NCBI GenBank assembly: GCA_949316495.1
Contig: OX439005.1
Span: 7,597,001-7,661,000 of the forward strand
DNA length: 64,000 nt
Direction of reading: 5' to 3'
Source: Amphiduros pacificus
Lineage: Eukaryota > Annelida > Polychaeta > Phyllodocida > Hesionidae
A model generated the notes under the pieces. It made no database searches and had not been told where the DNA came from. It worked only from the letters and a program-made list of their open reading frames with translations. Below are positions 12,105-24,900 of this stretch, piece after piece. Numbering within the stretch: the stretch's first letter is position 1; every line of letters starts with the position of its first letter. The position numbers were made by a program, and so were the translations under genes.

Positions 12105-15100
12105 TAACACACCCACCCCCTCCTGTCACTCGCCCCTTACCCCTCACCTCTGCCCCTTACACATTCTACCACATTACTAAACACCCTCACATTCTCAAAA
12201 ATATTGTCTGCAGGGTTCTCCTTTGTTGCGTTATCGTTATCGCAATCAAAGCGGTGATCAGCCTGACCCTTGCTAATCCATTAAGTTGGTGTACACTGCA
12301 TGATATCACATGAGGACTTGTTGAACAGGATCAAATAAGATTGATCACAATTAAATCCTCTATATTTATTGCTTGTGCCTGTGTGATCATTTCCTCTATT
12401 TCTATCTATTTCTGAAATAACTCTGATTCCATGATATGTTGCTCTGCAGATTCTTTAGGAATGAACGCTATTTCAGATCCACTTGGCCTGTTTACATTTC
12501 AATTTTTTTTTTCAATTTTAGTGGGGAATGATCATGAATAAACAAAATAAAATGAAGTTCAGGACTGTAGACTTTTAAAAGCGACTTGTCCTCGACTTTG
12601 TGCCTGTATTTCATTGGTATTCATGTTCCTCTTAAGATTCAATGCTGAAGGTTAACAGATAATCACAATGATACAAGCTGCTTATCAAATTACAAGTCTA
12701 TTCACCATAAAGATTTATCCTATAAGCATAATAGGTGGCATATGTATTTAAGAAATATCTAATCATTAAATATACAATACAAAAATATCTCAAATCAGCC
12801 ATAAGTTGGAGGCAAACATCAGCTTGATAATGCATGAACATGACTAATGACTTTGGCTCTAACTGATAATTTCTAAACAATCACTGTGTTTCCATATCAA
12901 AACAATGTTAAACTTGACACTTGGAATAATATTTGCGATACTGAGAGGCGTCTGTCTCATATCGTGTTCATAACGGCAGTGTGTGCATGGCTTTCTTATC
13001 ATCTCACATTCCTACCATTTCTCACACTGTAATAAACCCCTAAATGTCGACACTAACTACCCCCTTTATTCACCACAATGCCTCTCCATGATATCCACGT
13101 TTTTTCTTGGGCCTGTTCCTAAAATAGACCAGGAAGAATAGCCATATCTTATAAATACGAACTTTGCTCAATACAAATATCACAATGCATATAACAGCCT
13201 TAAACTAGGCGAGGAAGAATGTCTTAGAATCAGCTTTACTTGCGTCCATCTTCTCATTATAATGACCATTCATCACGATCTCAAGCATGACTGTACATGT
13301 TCACTTATCACCAGAAAGTCGATTCAAACCTATCTGATATAACACATATGTAAGTTTAGATAGCAGATGCAAATCGACACAATTTCTCTCGAAGGCTTGA
13401 GGGTATGTCAGAGTTCAAGGCAAACTTTGTCTAACTCTGTAACTGGGTCATCTACCTGCATGTCCATACTTATGGCACAAACTGAGCACAAAAACATATC
13501 ATATTCCAGGTGCAGCTTCGGCAACCCCATCATTATCATATAAATGTCATGTTGACCTTTCCAAAGAAAAAAAGCTTTTCTGCTAACCGACTTAATGTCT
13601 GTATTTGTACTATAAAAATGACAGATTTGCATGCGATTTATTAAAGCAAAGAAGGCAAACGTAACATGCGTTATAGTTGTCATATTATGTGGTGCAGAGA
13701 TCGACAAATACTTGCGTAACTAACAGGTGTGCCTGTCTGGTCATCATGGTCAAGTGATCCTGATAAACGCTGAACAAAGGTAAACTGACAAGAACAAAGT
13801 CTATTGTCTGAGCTGACCAAATTCAGGATATGATTAGAACAACTATGGCACCATCTACTCCTCTGATAAACATCAGGCTGATTAAAACCCTATAGCTTAC
13901 AACAACACCGCACATATTAATTGCAACTTACAAAATCTGAATGATTAAACTAAAGTGTAAATAAATGTGTACTTCCAAATATCAAAATTATTGCAGAACC
14001 ACAAGAATTTTGTTGCATATAGCCTTGATAGTTCATCAAGAATGCAATAAATTATGCAACAACTGACGTGTTTCAGTCTGAACTCTAATTGGGCAGTGAA
14101 TAATTAAGAAAATTTACCAACAAAAACAATTCAATTGTTATGTCAACTTCAAAATTTATATAATTAATATTATTGACCTGGAATGAGAGAAGGAAATCAG
14201 ATCATAAAGTTGGACTACCAATGTCTTTGATTAATTAAAGCTTTGTAATTTTATTGTGACTGTTCAGTTTATTGGATCATTTTGTACTACTACTACTACT
14301 TGTTTCAGCAAAAATTTTCTGTGATGTTAATATTTGTGACATTCCAATGAGACATCACTTGTAGATACTATTTTTTGGGATACAAGGTCATTTCAAAGTT
14401 TTTATTAAATTCTGAGATGGTAGTATATGTTTGGAAACATCAACTCTATCTCTCTGATAATGTATGTACCATAAAAAGCTGGTGTTAGGTACATGATGAG
14501 TTATTTGTGCACTCGTAGATGGGGGCTAAGTACTAAGGCATTGATATAAAAAATAAAAACAATAAAATCAAAAATAAATATAAATTGTTCAATATAAGCA
14601 CCAAAAAAATATAAATTTGTTCGTACTTATGACATAAATCATACCAAATATTGGTAATGGGCATATGTCCAGACATAAACAACACAAAAAATATTAATGC
14701 TGGCAACTGTCACGAATGTTAATGTCCTTTAACCTTTTGTACATGATACCAAAAATAAAGTATATTACTTCATATTTGGCCTCAACCTGGAGCCTTTGCA
14801 AGGAACTTTGCACTCTACTTCACTTAACATGATACAATAACTGACTTGTGCCAGTACAAAAGGTTTATATTGCTACTTTTCAAAGTGACATTTTTACACC
14901 AGCAAAGTTTGGTTAATGTAAAAAAGGTCTTGTAGATCTTCACAAAAAAAAATGGTTGCCCTTACTTCATATGCGAATCAAAACTAGTTCAAGGTAGGTA
15001 ATATATAATGTACCTTCAGAATCACAAGAATGCCATTCTGGGCTGACAAGTAGGACATGCATAACAAGCAGGTCACCATGCAGGTCACCGTGCAGGTCAC

Positions 15101-17986
15101 CGTGCAGGTCACATAAGTGCCTCTTCAACAACCATGTCATCATCCTCACACACCTTAACATGCCCAATACTGCTTCCCTCTTAGACACGGAGTAATGAAG
15201 GAATTTACAAGGAGGTTCCACAGGAATTCCATGATAAGTACTCCACTCCGTTGTTCAGCTCGATACATGTCATTGTTTTCAGATGCCACAGACAAGTGCT
15301 CTCACACTTGAATGTTTCAATATTATTCCTCAAGAAGTCACAATTCTATGACAAATGACAATATACATAAGGATTAAATGCTTATCCAGCACTGTTCAAA
15401 TGCCCTGAGGACACATCTCTTTACTAATTATTAGTCTGTTTGTACTCCTTGTATCATTATATCTGTTGAGCATAAAAACATTCGACCAAGTAGTTCAAGG
15501 AGAAATGATTTGGGTCAAGATTTGCTTGTGATCCAGGCTTTTGAAATAAATTCAGGGACCTGGAAAACTCTAAAAATTGTCAACAGAAGGCTACCTGCAA
15601 CTTTTAAAAACGTGCTACTAAAAAATATAGGAAATGCTGCTTCTATTAGAATTTTAAAGCCTAAATTTTAATAAAATATATCGATACTGTAGGGAACTAC
15701 AGAAATGTTCAATTTACATAATATTGGTCCTGTATGAGTCACTGACTGCAATATAAAACCAAGCAGATGAAATTACATGAAGCATGTTTAGCAAATGTTC
15801 CCCTTTTGTTAGATAATACCCAACCACATGGAATAAATAAATACATTTCTGATCTCTTAGCAGCTCAAGTTTCTGCTGCTAAGATCCAGATGCAGTGTTT
15901 TCCTTGAAACATATTACAAAATAGACCTGAAGGTTTCTTATTGTTTTACATCTCCTTGATGAGAATGATGCAAAGTAATAACTTACTCTGTACAGAAGTT
16001 AAATGATCTTAAATAATATTTAACCAGAATTGTTTACAACTGTTCCATACTATTACATGTCATCATGTTTTCATTTCAATCCATGAGCATGGTAATAGTG
16101 TTTCTACTTTTTGTTTCAAAGGAACAAGTCAGATAAGTTTATATGGAACCTCATGCTCATCCAATGGATTTAAATATCAACATTTAAATGATAATGTTCA
16201 CAGAAATTGGGAGGCATATTTTGGCTAAGGACAGTGTGGCAAAGGTCATTTATTGGATATCAAGTGCTTCCTAAATACTGCTGATTTTGTGATGTAAACC
16301 TATTCAAACTTTTGGATAATATTAATTGATGCTTATTTGCATACAACTGTGGCATCTGATATAAGTGTGAAAACTAGCAACATCATGTTTAACTCTCCAT
16401 GTAAGTAGATACTGAATGAATATGACACCTTGCACGCTGTTTAACCTATAATTATAATCTAAAATCCTGAGTTGAAAATCAATATATATGATAGACAATA
16501 AATAAAACCTGGCTCCACATGTCATATATCCTTGTTGCATAAATAGTGACAAGGAAATGTGCAAGTTACTATATAACTAACCTAATCATTAGTTTTGGTA
16601 TAAATTATATGGGCATTATAATTTTATAACAATATTTTGAGTAAATATTTTTTAATGTTGGACTTCTATGCTCTGATCTATGAATGTTAAAAAACATTGA
16701 AAAATGTATCAATGAAACTTATCTTAAAGGGGGGATCAATATCAATTATCTGTATTTGGCAAGGTACTCATCATGAGATAATGATGTTCATACACTCTGA
16801 AAATTTTCTTTCTCTTTCGTTTTCACAAACCTTGTATTTTAGACATGCTTTAATTTTTCGGAATAGAGAGCTCTGTAGTAATCAAAAGTTTAAAACAAAC
16901 TGGAATATAGAAACACATGTATTCTGGGGTGACTCACACAACCCTTCTTCGCGGGAGTGAAATCAAAACTTTTGTCATTGTGAAGCTGAGAGAGCAGTCA
17001 CATATCTATTTGGTGTTATCATTCTCTTTGGGTTGGCCTACTTTTTGCTCAGGTGACTCAGACTGACTGGCCAACAATAACGATACTGTGTGTGGTATTT
17101 TCAGGAATATCTGGGTTGCTGAACTCAAAACACTTTTAACAACAACATATGGTCATTACAAAGTATTGCATATGTATGATCTAAATGTTATATCCATATA
17201 ATCTAAAATGTTGTTCCCCATTTTATCCATCACAAATCAAACAACACACCTTGATTTTTGAATCAACAACAGATTCAAGTTCAACAATTGGTCAAAGCTG
17301 GAGGAATTCAACATGTGTATTGCAACTCTTGTTCTGAATGCACGGTTAAATATCGTCATTTCAAATTTAAGACTCACCTTTTATGTTGGATAGATATGTC
17401 AAGATGTTCAAGATGTTGTATTATTGTCCTGTAATGAGAAAATTAGGTTTAAAGCTCCCTGTTTACAGGTACTCCAGTGGGGAGATCTTGCTCTGCTTGG
17501 AGAGGCTGACCCCAAAATGTGTCGCTCGGGAGACCGGTACAAAATTCCTCAGCTCCACCTTAATATTCCATTTCACTGCTTACTTAAACTTTCTATATAT
17601 TCTCTGATACATTAAGATCAAAATAATATTCGGTGAATTGAATCACGGTGACATTTAGAGGTGTAAATTGATCATTATTTGGATACGAACCCTGCCCACA
17701 GTCGATTGCTGGGAATACATTACAAGCAACATGCGAGATTACGCATGCGCACCAGGTCTGAAGCCAGTCCTAGACTATGCAGTCCAATCTATATATAGGA
17801 CTATCAAGGACATCTCGTTGCAATGGGTTTGTGCAGCGGGCGAATAATGTCACTATTATGGAGGGTTTGCTCTGATTGGTTGACATAAATATAGAACAGG
17901 GAAACCCTAAACAACAACCACAAGTTCCAGTGACGTGTGACCGGAATTCCGGGCAAAGGCATACGGGCACCTGCGAGCTGGTTTAT

Positions 17987-18002
17987 TGTCCATATATGGA
18001 CA
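17987..18002. promoter_or_regulatory. CArG-box palindrome
   Basis: TGTCCATATATGGACA is a perfect 16-bp palindrome with a consensus SRF/MADS site CCATATATGG at its centre (17990-17999). It lies in a GC-richer patch near a GCATGCGC motif. No transcript start is known here, so function is inferred only from the motif. Confidence 0.35.
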
Positions 18003-20439
18003 TGTTATTGTCTAAGCCAGTCCGCACTAAAGTTTTATTAGTTGCAAGATGCTCTGCCAGCTTAAAACCTGCTGAACACTTTGAAAATAAAGCTTATTTC
18101 TTGATAATTGAAGAGATAGCTGCCGAGAGAAAAAAAATGCAAACTTTAATGTTGCTTGATAACAAAATATATAAGAACAGATAATGACAAACACATACAG
18201 TATAAGGTGTTTAAAAAAAATGAAAGCATTGTTAAGTCAGAGACATTTAAAACATATCTCTGTTAAGTTGTATTGCAATATAAGAGAAAAAAAAAATCAA
18301 GGAGTGAAACATCCAGATCGAGCAAGCCAATGTGCTTCCATTATTATTATTTTTATGCAATACATTTTGCAAGAGACTTCCCATATTTACAAAATGTGTA
18401 GTAAAGTCTTTTTCGAGAAGAAATTATGATAGATTAGGAGCATACATCATATAAAGTTTTCTCTTCAAAGTGAACATTAACCTTAATTGTTTCACTAGGT
18501 TTGTCACATTTATCAAGTTATGCATTGGGACAGTTAATAACCAAACTAAATAACTCCCAAAACTTTTAAGTCATTACCTGCCCTCAAATGGTAGATTTTT
18601 CTTCTCTTTTTTGTTATATTATCTTATAAAGTTTTCATGATATAATTTAGGCTACTTCAATAAAAATGATTACTGTGACTCCATAATTGGTTTGAAATTT
18701 TTTTTGATATAATTTTTTTTCAAATTAAAAAATAAATAATTACCATTTAAAATGACTTTAATCAATTTAATCAACAAAAAATAAATAAATAAATAAATTA
18801 CAATGTATCTAAATGAAGGAAAAGAGTTTTAACCAAAATATAACACTATTATCATGAGGTTTTCTCATCATGAGATGGCACATTTTTCAAGCAAAGCAGA
18901 GATCTTGTTGATGCAGTTGCTGAGATTTTGATGATGCAATGAAATGGTAAGGTTTCAAGTAAGTTTTGTTATTAGCAAAAGCTGAAATTGTTTAACAGAA
19001 TTTTCTAATGGGGACTACAATATCAAGAATGAAAATTGTTTATCTATCCTTTGAATATACCCACTATTATATTCATATAATTCTCATCATAGAGTGGAAT
19101 CATTTCCCCATTGAATGATTACAGGCATCCGAGAGGGAGAGTTGAGCTATCACACAAGGTCAAAAGTCATGTATATCATTTTTTTGTGAGTGTTTTTAAA
19201 ATATTTTTTAACACTGTGTCATCCTTGAAGCTTGATAATACATAGCCAAAAAGAAATAACTTTATAAATATCCCCAATAATGTATAATACACAGAAAATT
19301 GGTATTAGTTGGGTTTGCAGTGTCCAAACTCAAACTCAAACTTAAATCTTTTTTAATTGGCCAATATAAAACAAAAAACAAGTATATTATAAATACATTT
19401 CAAGACACAAAACAACAATAATTTGGTTCTATATGGGCCAGGGAGACCTGTATTAAGGTTAGTTCACTTCCTGCTATCAGTCATAGAGGCCATCCTGGCG
19501 AGTGATTAAATCAATACTGTTGAATAGTGTACACTGGCATAAGTATTTTTGTAATGGCCAAAAATGTTATGCTCCAATAATATTGTACCTCATTATTAAT
19601 TTGTACATGACAGCAACAATTTTATGTTGACCTTTTTTCCACTTGGAACAAAAATTGTTCAAAATATCCTAGGTCGATACGTATATATTTTTTTTTTTTG
19701 AAGGCGATGCATTTACAATGGTTTTCAATGGAACATAGTAATAGTGGTCCGAGGCCTTTGATCTTCATTTTGTCCATTAAAGGTATCTTGCAAACTAACC
19801 AAACTAATATACAGGTTATTTTATGCACCTAGTGACCCCTGGTGTTTGTTTGCATGAAGATCAACTGGAGATGCAGCCAATGACAGTGTCATGCTTCACT
19901 GCACTGATGATGCACATATGTAATTGATATATCTTTTAACTCTGGAAATCACATCTATTGTAATTCCTCATAATTCAATACACTGTAACAGGATGTAAGG
20001 GGGAGTGTGGTAGACAGTATTTTGTCATACCTGACTCAAATCATACTTATGACTCAACAGGTAATTATGCTACATGAACATAGTCTATGGTGTGAAAGAT
20101 GAACAGATAAAATCCCCACTGCTCATATTTTTCATGATTTTACTGTTAATGCATGGAATATTAGGGACAAACTTGTATTATCAATATTATCCTCGGAGAC
20201 CTAACTGGCTAAAGAAAATTGTGTTGTAATATTTTTTGTTTAATATTAAGCAGAAATACAGGCCATTTTCACGAGATTAGCAACCCAACCTAAATGGTTA
20301 TATACAAAATATAAAAGGCTAGTATCTTTTGTGAATCATTTCGCAAATCTCAAGAGAATTGAAAGTCTTTCTTGGTAATTCAGATTATAAAGCAGACATA
20401 AATCATTCATATTTGGACAATCACTTATGAATTGCTAAA

Positions 20440-20640
20440 AAAAAATCCATAAAATCTATGAAATGAATAAAAAAAAGTCAAGGATCCTCAAGATTGTTCT
20501 GGAAAACAATCAGTGAATACATTCAACTGTGAATAGCTAAGAAATTAACCCAGTAGCTAAGTGGGAGAAGAGTTCGACTGCCAGATAGATGGACAAAATG
20601 ACAGGAAAATTCCCCCTCTTAGTGCATAAATATTGATTTC
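20440..20640 (+). repeat. Dispersed repeat family, copy 1
   Basis: Decayed copy of an unnamed interspersed repeat whose core reads like AATAGCTAAGAA, then TGGACAAAATGACAGGAAAA, then TTCCCC. Related copies occur at 22516-22630, 25205-25510 and 52480-52760 in the same orientation and at 36590-36790 and 37975-38110 reversed. No terminal repeats or coding capacity seen. Confidence 0.55.
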
Positions 20641-21884
20641 TGGACAAAATCTTTTCATATAATCCATTTCAGGATAGATATCACAGGCTGCTGCAAGTAC
20701 AGTGGTGTGCCCATTTAAAACAAATGCACAAAACACGCATTAATACATCTAAAGAAAATATTCTTACAGTTTTGGAGTCATGAAAATGATAATAATATAA
20801 CAGTTTATCTTAATCAGTTTATCAGATATTAGTTGAATTTAGACCTAAATGGCAATTAAATGCACAATTCTTGGGAAACTATCAGTGAAATCAAAAAGTT
20901 ATGTATTCATGTTTAAGAAGTTTTCACTAACATCTCCATAAATAATACTTATCAAATTTATTTTAACAGATCTTACAACCTGCATTCAGGGGCACACAAA
21001 TGTGGAAGTCAAGGACATCATTATGATTTAGACTTCCAGTGACAAATGTATTGGCCATCAGCAATAGACTTCCCAAATCTTGTATTCTGTATTGCCTCCC
21101 TAGCTTAACATTATCCAAAGTATCAGATGGAAATTGTGCAGCCTCATGAGTTTACTGTATCTGAATATTTCCAATAGAATTCAAGACAGAAATAAGTTTT
21201 AACTAAATGTTTTTTTATATAAATAGCAATTTATTATCATAACATTTTTTCAAGAAGCACAACATGTAAATATAGGCCAATAGGTACATTCTATTTGATT
21301 TATTTATGTTGACATCTACACCTAATATAATATTAAATACCTACAGCCATACACAAATACTGTACACATACAAAGTAATGCAATTTTTCTTGTGATTTAA
21401 GAATATAATGCAAATCTATGTCAGTCATATATTATCAAGTTACTGGTAATCAATGGACAGAGAAAAATATCAGTATTTAGCCTTGTTTCCTTTTGTACAT
21501 ATATACGAGCATGTTTGAACAAAAAAACTAGACCCAATGTTCCCTTATCTATACATGCTCATCTATAATAAATAAGTTTATATGACAATCAATCTGTAAG
21601 CTTTATATTATGTTTTTTCACACATTTTTGTATGCATATAGATGTATATACTTTTACACAAGAGGAAACAAGGCCATAAATCATTTTCATACAACTATCA
21701 CATGAATGATGAATACATGAGATCTGTACATGATTTTTTCATCATCTGTCAATTGTACACTTAAGTCTCATTGAAAGATTCAACACTTTTTTTCATTTTA
21801 AATAATGATTTAGTGAAGCTATAGTAAAATGAATGGGTGAATGTTTTCATCACAGTCTGATATATTGGTATATGGACGGGTGAG

Positions 21885-21930
21885 AGTTGAGTGAGATTTG
21901 GGTGAGATTTGGGTGAGATTTGAGTGAGAT
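21885..21930. repeat. Short tandem repeat after the DYNC2LI1 stop
   Basis: Four imperfect 11-bp copies of GTGAGATTTGG lie directly downstream of the DYNC2LI1 stop codon, presumably in its 3' untranslated region. Confidence 0.7.
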
Positions 21931-24900
21931 CAAGCTATTCCTTCTCCCATGCTTCGCTGAGCCTGCTTATCCCTGCGTTCAGCTTGCCGCCTGTATCTCT
22001 CCAGCTCCTAAACATCAAATATTCATGTCACGTAATTAGCCAATCCTTTTTTCAATACTCGTAAAATAATCAAAATACACCTAATATATGACAATATTGC
22101 TGTATTGTATGCTGCATCTACCACATAGTGTTGAACATGTTGTTGTAATATTATGAAACAAACCTCTTATATTATATGGTAAAGCCAAATAAATTGAATT
22201 TCTGATCATTTAAAATTTAAAGATTTATAACTGATGCACTGATTTTTTTACAAAAGAATAATTATTTTTATGGTTTTTATTATTTTGCATAGGAGAGTTA
22301 TTCTTATGAGAACTTACTTCATCCTTCTGCTTCCTGGCGCCATCTATTGCAGGTTCAGCGTACTGAGGGTCCTTGGCTGGGTCATCCACTTTGGAAGGGT
22401 CACTAATGTTCTGACGATATAACAGAATTAAAATTACTATTAGTCTCAGTTTAAACACTATATCTATCATACAAAAAGAACTTTTTCACTCAAAAAAAAG
22501 TTTTTCAATACACATAAGAACAGCTTAGAACTCCAACCAATAATTCAGAGAAGATCAAAGTGGACAGACAGACAGAATGACAGAAAATTCCCTCTAACTG
22601 CAAATGCTATGCCGACCAGCTAAGTACTCCAAACACAGTAGTTTTGTATACTCACCTCCTGTTTAAAGAAGCTAGTGAAGGCTCCCTTCCACAACTCCAT
22701 GGGGTTCCTACAGAAATGATAAAATTCTAATTTGAAGAAACAGAACCCATTGAATAATCATGTCTGATAATTATTATACACATATTTCATAAATTAAGTA
22801 TTGTGTTTCAGAAAAAATGAAACAAAATGGACAAACATTGGAAAGCTGTTGGGTAAATTATTCTTTAAACAAATTACAATTACACGAATTTCCAATCTTC
22901 CATCAAATAAATGCTCCAACACTGGGCAACAAGATGAACACTTTCATATTTATCAAAAATCTACACAGGCCAGCAGCCTTTTCCTGAATAAGGTTTTAAG
23001 CCTTAGCGACATATTGATATTTTTCTTTCGGAGAATGTTTCTCTCTGTTCATAAATAATGTTATTGGCCTTTGTTAAACATTTTCAAATATCAGTAATAA
23101 ATGTAATAATATAATAAAAGATGATAAAGGTTATACCAACCTGGCTGTGACCTTTCCTATGTCCCCGTCTGGTAAAGGCGGACTGCCTGCAATCAAAACA
23201 GAAAAACAAAATTATTAAAGATTCTGCTTTTCAAATAATATTTACAATATTTTACTGTGATGCTGTGCTGAGCAATGTTAAACTTCACATATTTAAAATA
23301 GTCTGATGTTAAATAAATACCAAATATGAAATGCTGCAATTTAAAGTTGTTAAGTTCTGACCACCTTCATGGACAGCCAGACACAGTTGGCTTTGACAAA
23401 ACCCCTTATTCTGAGGATAGCCAATGAGTAAAAAGCTTAATTTCTTTGTGTTTACTCATTTAAGTGTTGATTTTAGAATACCTCATTATATTCTCATCAA
23501 ATCATCTAAATTTCTAGACCTCAGAGCAATGTGTGCTATCAGCTCTCACACCTGGCTCAGACATTTACTGGGAGAATTATTTAATGACTGATTCTGGTAG
23601 TTGAACCACAAGGATTTGAAACATAAATATCATAATATGGTCAAACTATGTATAATATTTACCAATATTTGACATGGAGTCCATCCCCCATGGCACTAAA
23701 AGAGGTTTGTTGTGATCTGCCTGCATATTTTTACTGAAAAAAAGAGCTCAAATTAAACAAATGTCAAGTACAGTTTAGCCTTAAATGATTGTTATAAATA
23801 AGCATTTATAGATTGTGGCCAAATATTTATTATTTATAGGAAGATCAAATAAGGTAGCCAGGAGCATACCTTCCTGGTGCAGCAAATAGCATGTGGCTCA
23901 GTAGGACCTTACCTTCCTGGTGTAATAAATATTACATGGCTCAGTAGGACCTTACCTTCCTGGTGTAATAAATATTACATGGCTCAGTAGGACCTTACCT
24001 TCCTGGTGCAGCAAATAGCACATGGCTCAGTAGGACCTTACCTTTCTGGTGTAGCAAATAGCACGTGGCTCAGTAGGACCTTACCTTCCTGGTGCAGCAA
24101 ATAGCACATGGCTCAGTAGGACCTTACCTTCCTGGTGTAGCAAATAGCACGTGACTCAGGAGGACCTTACCTTCCTGGTGTAATAAATATTACATGGCTC
24201 AGTAGGACCTTGCCTTCCTGGTGTAATAAATATTACATGGCTCAGTAGGACCTTACCTTCCTGGTGCAGCAAATAGCACATGGCTCAGTAGGACCTTACC
24301 TTCCTGGTGTAGCAAATAGCACGTGGCTCAGTAGGACCTTACTTTTCTGGTGCAGCAAATATCACGTGACTCAGGAGGACCTTACCTTCCTGGTGTAATA
24401 AATATTACATGGCTCAGTAGGACCTTACCTTCCTGGTGCAGCAAATAGCACATGGCTCAGTAGGACCTTACCTTCCTGGTGTAGCAAATATTACATGGCT
24501 CAGTAGGACCTTACCTTCCTGGTGTAATAAACATTACATGGCTCAGTACGACCTTACCTTCCTGGTGCAGCAAATAGCACGTGACTCAGGAGGACCTTAC
24601 CTTCCTGGTGTAATAAATATTACATGGCTAAGTAGGACCTTACCTTCCTGGTGTAATAAATATTACATGGCTCAGTAGGACCTTACCTTCCTGGTGTAAT
24701 AAATATTACATGGCTCAGTAGGACCTTACCTTCCTGGTGCAGCAAATAGCACGTGACTCAGGAGGACCTTACCTTCCTGGTGTAATAAATATTACATGGC
24801 TCAGTAGGACCTTACCTTCCTGGTGTAGCAAATAGCACATGGCTCAGTAGGACCTTACCTTCCTGGTGTAGCAAATAGCACATGGCTCAGTAGGACCTTA

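Larger units (their letters stand above)
11641..21929. other. AT-rich region without recognised genes
   Basis: About 10 kb of AT-rich sequence. Open frames are short and lack similarity. Visible items are a tRNA-like relic near 12033-12104, a four-fold 12-bp CAGGTCACCGTG-type repeat at 15070-15115, a SRF-type palindrome at 17987-18002, a NRF1-like GCATGCGC near 17743, and one copy of a dispersed repeat at 20440-20640. A GC-richer patch at 17460-17980 could hold an exon or promoter, but I could not identify one. Confidence 0.5.

Noticed and set aside
16697-16960. 87-codon open frame
   Set aside because: AT-rich, no similarity, no splice or conservation evidence.
17383-17615. Two overlapping open frames after a TTTACAG site
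   Set aside because: GC-richer and splice-like, but no frame resembles a protein I know and both read into AT-rich sequence; too weak to call an exon.
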